A stretch of DNA of 27,124 nt from Bacteroidales bacterium UBA2295 (GTDB lineage: Bacteria > Bacteroidota > Bacteroidia > Bacteroidales > Tenuifilaceae): positions 1 through 27,124 of the forward strand of contig DDWD01000169.1 in assembly GCA_002345825.1 (NCBI GenBank), read 5' to 3'. The notes under the pieces are model-generated. The model had not been told where the DNA came from, did no database searches, and saw only the letters and a program-made list of their open reading frames with translations. Shown one piece after another: positions 23,431 through 27,124 of the stretch (its first letter is position 1; each line of letters starts with the position of its first letter). A program made the translations under genes and the position numbers.

Positions 23431-25389
23431 ATGCAGAAAAAACGATCCTTTTTTCTTTTGATTTTATTCTGTGTGCTTGGCATCTCGGCAAGTGCCCAAA
23501 AAATCGCGTTACCCTTTGGGGATATTCCGCGTTCCGACTTGGAGATGACCGAGTATAAACCCGACCCCGATGCCAGCGCAGTTATCCTGTCCGACAGGGG
23601 AGTGGCTACACTTTTTTATGTAAATAATGGGTTTCGGATTGAATTCGATAGAAATGTAAGAATTAAGATTCTAAACACTGACGGTCTGGATTACGCAAAT
23701 GTTGAAATCCCTTACCTCAGGGACGATTTGCTTAATAGGGTAAAGGCATCTACGTATAACCTGTTTAACGATAGCATTGTGGAAACCCCGGTTAACCCTA
23801 AGGAATTCATAAAGGATAAGTCGAGCAAATATCATCAAACGCTAAGAATTGCTTTTGCCAATGTTATTGTAGGGTCGGTAATTGAATATCAATATAGGCA
23901 CGTAACCGAATATATTTACAGGTTTATTCCCTGGGAATTTCAGGCCGAGATTCCAACGCGTTTCTCTGAGTTTACTGCTGAGTATAACGACTTTTTTGAT
24001 TATAAGGCTCTTATTAAGGGCGATGCAACAGTAATCTCTAAATCTACTTCGAATAAGAATGTCTTTGTAGGTTCATACAGAACAACTGCAAACATTCACA
24101 GATGGGTTGGTAATGCTATTCCTGCATTTAAGCGCGAACCATATATAACCGGAGTGAAAGATTATTTCATTAAGCTTGATTTTGAGTTGGCTGGCACAAA
24201 TTTTCCCGGAGGAGGCTACAAGGTATTAACGCCAATTTACAAGGATTTACCCAAAAAAGTGCTTGAAAGAGAAGATTTTGGTGGAGCCTTAAGGAAAACT
24301 AGCTTTCTGGCTAAACCCACTCAGGAAGTTATTGAAAGTTGCGAAGGTGATGAACTGGCTAAACTTAAGGCGATCAGAGAGTATGTTTCGAATAAGATAT
24401 TATGGGATGGTGAATACCGCTTTGGTGTTACAGATAATTTAAAAAAAGTCTTTAAAAGGGAAAGAGGCACTAGCGCTGAAGTGAACCTTATCCTTATCGC
24501 CATGCTTAGGGAGGCAAATCTCAAAGTCGATCCTGTTATTCTTAGCACCCGATCGAATGGGGTGCTACATCCATCAATGGCAATGCTCCAAGGCTTTAAC
24601 CATGTAATAGCAAGGGTTCAAGTTGGCGATAAATCATATCTTATTGATGCAACTGAGCCGCTGCTCCCTTACAATTTGCTCCCATTCCAGAGTTTGAACA
24701 GCAGGGGGCGTATAGTAAACGAGGAAAACTCAAACTGGGTTGATCTATCGAATGATGAGATTAATATTACCACTATTGACGCTGAGGTTGAGATTGACAG
24801 CTTGGGTGTTATGAAAGGTAGAGTTAAAAAATCCTATCTAGGTTACGATGGCTTTAGGGTGAGACGATTTGTTAAATTGGAGAGTGAAAAGGGATACCGA
24901 GACTGGTTAATGTCAAACCACCCCAATTGGGATATTCGAGATTTAACCTTGCAAAATCTCGATAGCCTATCGGAATATGTGAATGAACAATTTGAATTTA
25001 CAACCACAAGCGGAGGAGAACCAACTGATATTGGCCTTATCATTAACCCGAACATCCACATAACCGATTTCAGCAATCCATTTGCCAACGAGAAACGTAA
25101 GTACCCCATCGACTTTGGCTGTCCCGAGATGCTAACCTATACGGCAGTAATAAAAATTCCCGAAGGATACGAGATTGAAGAAATGCCCAGCAGCATCAAC
25201 ATTAAGCTGCCCGAAAAAGGTGGAGCATTCCTGTTTGCCTGCAAAAAGGTTGGCAATACCATAACCGTGCAAAGTAGGCTAAGCATTAACCAAATTAGGT
25301 TCGAGGCAAAGAAATACAATAGCCTTCGCGATTTTTATACACTAGCAATCCGGAAACAATCGGAATTAATTATTTTGAAAAAGATTTAA
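23431..25389 (+). CDS. DUF3857/transglutaminase-like exported protein with Cys-to-Ser site
   Basis: 652 residues. Signal peptide 1-22 (ISASAQK). The N-terminal DUF3857 domain (about 45-250) is a beta-sandwich module (EFDRNVRIKILNTDGLDYANVEIPY). A transglutaminase-like fold follows at about 300-430. The triad position that should carry Cys reads RGTSAEVNLILIAML, with S348 where GxC is expected. The His (H391 in GFNHVIARV) and Asp (D406 in LIDATE) are kept. The C-terminal 220 residues are beta-rich. The protein is therefore probably not a thiol protease or transglutaminase, though serine chemistry or binding is possible. Its downstream neighbour is a paralogue with an intact Cys. Confidence 0.88.
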   Translation: MQKKRSFFLLILFCVLGISASAQKIALPFGDIPRSDLEMTEYKPDPDASAVILSDRGVATLFYVNNGFRIEFDRNVRIKILNTDGLDYANVEIPYLRDDLLNRVKASTYNLFNDSIVETPVNPKEFIKDKSSKYHQTLRIAFANVIVGSVIEYQYRHVTEYIYRFIPWEFQAEIPTRFSEFTAEYNDFFDYKALIKGDATVISKSTSNKNVFVGSYRTTANIHRWVGNAIPAFKREPYITGVKDYFIKLDFELAGTNFPGGGYKVLTPIYKDLPKKVLEREDFGGALRKTSFLAKPTQEVIESCEGDELAKLKAIREYVSNKILWDGEYRFGVTDNLKKVFKRERGTSAEVNLILIAMLREANLKVDPVILSTRSNGVLHPSMAMLQGFNHVIARVQVGDKSYLIDATEPLLPYNLLPFQSLNSRGRIVNEENSNWVDLSNDEINITTIDAEVEIDSLGVMKGRVKKSYLGYDGFRVRRFVKLESEKGYRDWLMSNHPNWDIRDLTLQNLDSLSEYVNEQFEFTTTSGGEPTDIGLIINPNIHITDFSNPFANEKRKYPIDFGCPEMLTYTAVIKIPEGYEIEEMPSSINIKLPEKGGAFLFACKKVGNTITVQSRLSINQIRFEAKKYNSLRDFYTLAIRKQSELIILKKI

Positions 25390-25410
25390 CCCGATACAAA
25401 ACCAGTTGGA

Positions 25411-27124
25411 ATGAAAAAAATAAGTGTAATCATGATATTGCTTGCCCTATTCGCATCGGCAAGTACATTCGCTTCACGTTACTCATTTCGGAATATTTCA
25501 GATGATTTAAAAGTTGGTGCCATTGCCGTTTACCGAACCAACGAAATGCATATTACTGTTCGTGGTATCAACAAAGTAAACTACAAGCGCAAGGTGGCAA
25601 TTACCCTTTTAAACGAAAATGCATCGAGCTATAGGTTTCCCGATATCTACTATGATGAATTCGATAAGGTTAAGGGGGTAAAGGCATCGGTGTACGACGA
25701 GAATGGCAAGCTAGTCGAGGTTTTAAGATCTTCAGATATTCTTGATATGAGTGCCGTAGCAGGAGGATCTTTTCATACCGATGCACGAGTTAAAACCCTT
25801 CTGTTTCCTCTCATGAAGTATCCTTATACTATAGAGTACGAGTACGAGATCATATCAAATGGAATACTCAGCTATCCAACCTGGGCATTTCAACCTGCTG
25901 CCAACGTTTCGGTTGAGCGATCGGGCGTACAGTACATCGTCCCGCATAATCTTAACGTGAAATTCTGGGAAGTTTTTATTCCTCAAGGGGTGGATAGCCT
26001 AAGCCAGAAGGATCACATTATATACACTTGGCAAATGGAAGATATACCTGCTAGCAAGGCAAATCCATATGGCCTTAAAACGTACCGATCGCCTAAGCTT
26101 TACGCAACTCCGTTGGAGTTTGAACTTGATGGATATAAAGGAAGGACAGACTCTTGGAAGAGTTTTGGCGAATGGAGTCGATTGCTCATAGACGGAAGGG
26201 ATGAGTTGCCTGAAAGTGAAGTAAAGAGAGTGAAAGAACTTGTAAAGGATGCGAAAAGTGAAAGAGAAAAGGTGAAAATGATATATGAATATATGCAATC
26301 GCGAACCCGTTATGTCAACATCGCTCTTGGCATAGGTGGATGGCAGCCTGCGCCAGCGAAGGAGGTATCGGAAAAGGGGTTTGGTGATTGTAAGGCTCTT
26401 TCGAACTATACCATGGCGCTACTTAAAGCCGTGGGGGTTAAATCTTACTATACGCTTGTTAAAGCTGGCCGCAATGAGAATGTAAACCCAGACTTTGTAA
26501 GTAATCAGTTTAACCATATCATTTTATGCGTTCCTCAACCCAACGATACAATTTGGTTAGAGTGTACAGATCAAACCGCACCATTTAATTTCTTGGGTCA
26601 AAGTACCTCAGGTCAACACGTTTTGCTAATTACTGAGCAGGGTGGGATTATGGCAAAAACTCCTAATTTTAAAAAGGAGCAGAACATCATTCTCAATTCG
26701 GGAACTATAAGAATAAATGATTTAGTAACGATAACTTATGCTGATATTCAGACTGTTTTCTCTGGAATTTATTTCGAATATTCCCAAGCCGCATATTCCC
26801 GAAAATCTCAAGAAGGGATGAAGGAGAGTTTAAATAAAAGGTTAGACATCCTGTCGTTTGATGTTGATAGCGCATCATTCTCGATGAATAAGACGGAGAA
26901 TCCGACATCAACGCTTGACTACAAATTAATGATTAAGAATTTTGGGGTTGAGAATTCGAACAGGCTTTTTTTTACGCCTAGCTTTACAAAGGAGGATTTT
27001 CTGTTAAATGATCCCTTTAGCATAAGGGTTTCTGAAAATACTACCGAGTCAGACTCACTAACCTATGTAATACCGTTTGGGTATAAGGCTGAATACTTGC
27101 CCAGTAGTGTTGAGAAGGAAACTA
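25411..27124 (+). CDS. DUF3857/transglutaminase-like exported protein, intact triad (3' end outside window)
   Basis: 571 residues are visible with no stop; the gene runs past the window edge. The N-terminus MKKISVIMILLALFASASTFA is a signal peptide. DUF3857 spans about 35-230 (VRGINKVNYKRKVAITLLNENA, then KASVYDENGKLVEVL). The transglutaminase core follows: FGDCKALSNYTMALLKAVGV with C327, FNHIILCV with H369 and WLECTDQTAP with D387, a complete Cys-His-Asp triad. A beta-rich C-terminal part begins after about 440. It is third in the operon, 21 nt after the preceding paralogue. Transglutaminase-fold proteins of this kind may act as proteases or peptide/glycan cross-link enzymes in the envelope; the substrate is unknown. 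Confidence 0.9.
   Translation, partial: MKKISVIMILLALFASASTFASRYSFRNISDDLKVGAIAVYRTNEMHITVRGINKVNYKRKVAITLLNENASSYRFPDIYYDEFDKVKGVKASVYDENGKLVEVLRSSDILDMSAVAGGSFHTDARVKTLLFPLMKYPYTIEYEYEIISNGILSYPTWAFQPAANVSVERSGVQYIVPHNLNVKFWEVFIPQGVDSLSQKDHIIYTWQMEDIPASKANPYGLKTYRSPKLYATPLEFELDGYKGRTDSWKSFGEWSRLLIDGRDELPESEVKRVKELVKDAKSEREKVKMIYEYMQSRTRYVNIALGIGGWQPAPAKEVSEKGFGDCKALSNYTMALLKAVGVKSYYTLVKAGRNENVNPDFVSNQFNHIILCVPQPNDTIWLECTDQTAPFNFLGQSTSGQHVLLITEQGGIMAKTPNFKKEQNIILNSGTIRINDLVTITYADIQTVFSGIYFEYSQAAYSRKSQEGMKESLNKRLDILSFDVDSASFSMNKTENPTSTLDYKLMIKNFGVENSNRLFFTPSFTKEDFLLNDPFSIRVSENTTESDSLTYVIPFGYKAEYLPSSVEKET

Noticed and set aside
25999..26298. Minus-strand open frames inside the last gene
   Set aside because: The plus strand has an uninterrupted DUF3857/transglutaminase frame from 25411 to the window end with a full catalytic triad.

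Overview
The window reads as chromosomal DNA of a Bacteroidota bacterium, probably an environmental Bacteroidales-like lineage. The support is a set of Bacteroidota-type promoters (TTG or TTTG, a spacer of about 19-21 nt, then TAnnTTTG), few Shine-Dalgarno sites, TonB proteins of the MKxK..KADLERK type, SLBB export proteins, CarboxypepD_reg-like and DUF3857 proteins, IPT/kelch lipoproteins and a GxxExxY protein. I see no rRNA, tRNA, CRISPR array or prophage.

Layout. (1) 1-1200: an IS110-family element with a DEDD/serine transposase. Its 5' non-coding end folds on paper into a three-way-junction RNA with two internal loops, the layout of an IS621-type bridge RNA. Loop segments match the element ends and flank in one register with an AT core. 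(2) 1200-1805: a GxxExxY gene inside a cluster of degenerate CACAAAG/CACTAAGG repeats; the IS appears to sit in one copy. (3) 1812-5670: polysaccharide operon of a six-SLBB export protein followed by an animal-type UDP-glucose dehydrogenase. (4) 6171-8991: flippase-like membrane protein, a bidirectional terminator, purQ, and a Gcw_chp/TorF-like envelope protein. (5) 9053-12390: divergent tonB and blaI-M56/TonB genes around a palindromic operator. (6) 12492-15164: the arsenic operon arsR-arsC-arsM-acr3. (7) 15244-20418: a lipoprotein, an HTH protein, a serine racemase/threonine dehydratase-like enzyme overlapping a carboxypeptidase-regulatory-like protein, and a beta-barrel protein. (8) 20558-27124: an envelope operon of an IPT/kelch lipoprotein and two DUF3857-transglutaminase paralogues. 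The first paralogue has Ser in place of the catalytic Cys. The second has an intact triad and runs off the window.

How the parts work together. ArsR would sense As(III) and release the operon; ArsC reduces arsenate, Acr3 exports arsenite and ArsM methylates it. In the blaI region an M56 membrane protease would inactivate the repressor, and its own periplasmic TonB-like domain replaces the beta-lactam sensor of classical BlaR1. The most interesting signal is the putative bridge RNA with readable donor and target guides.
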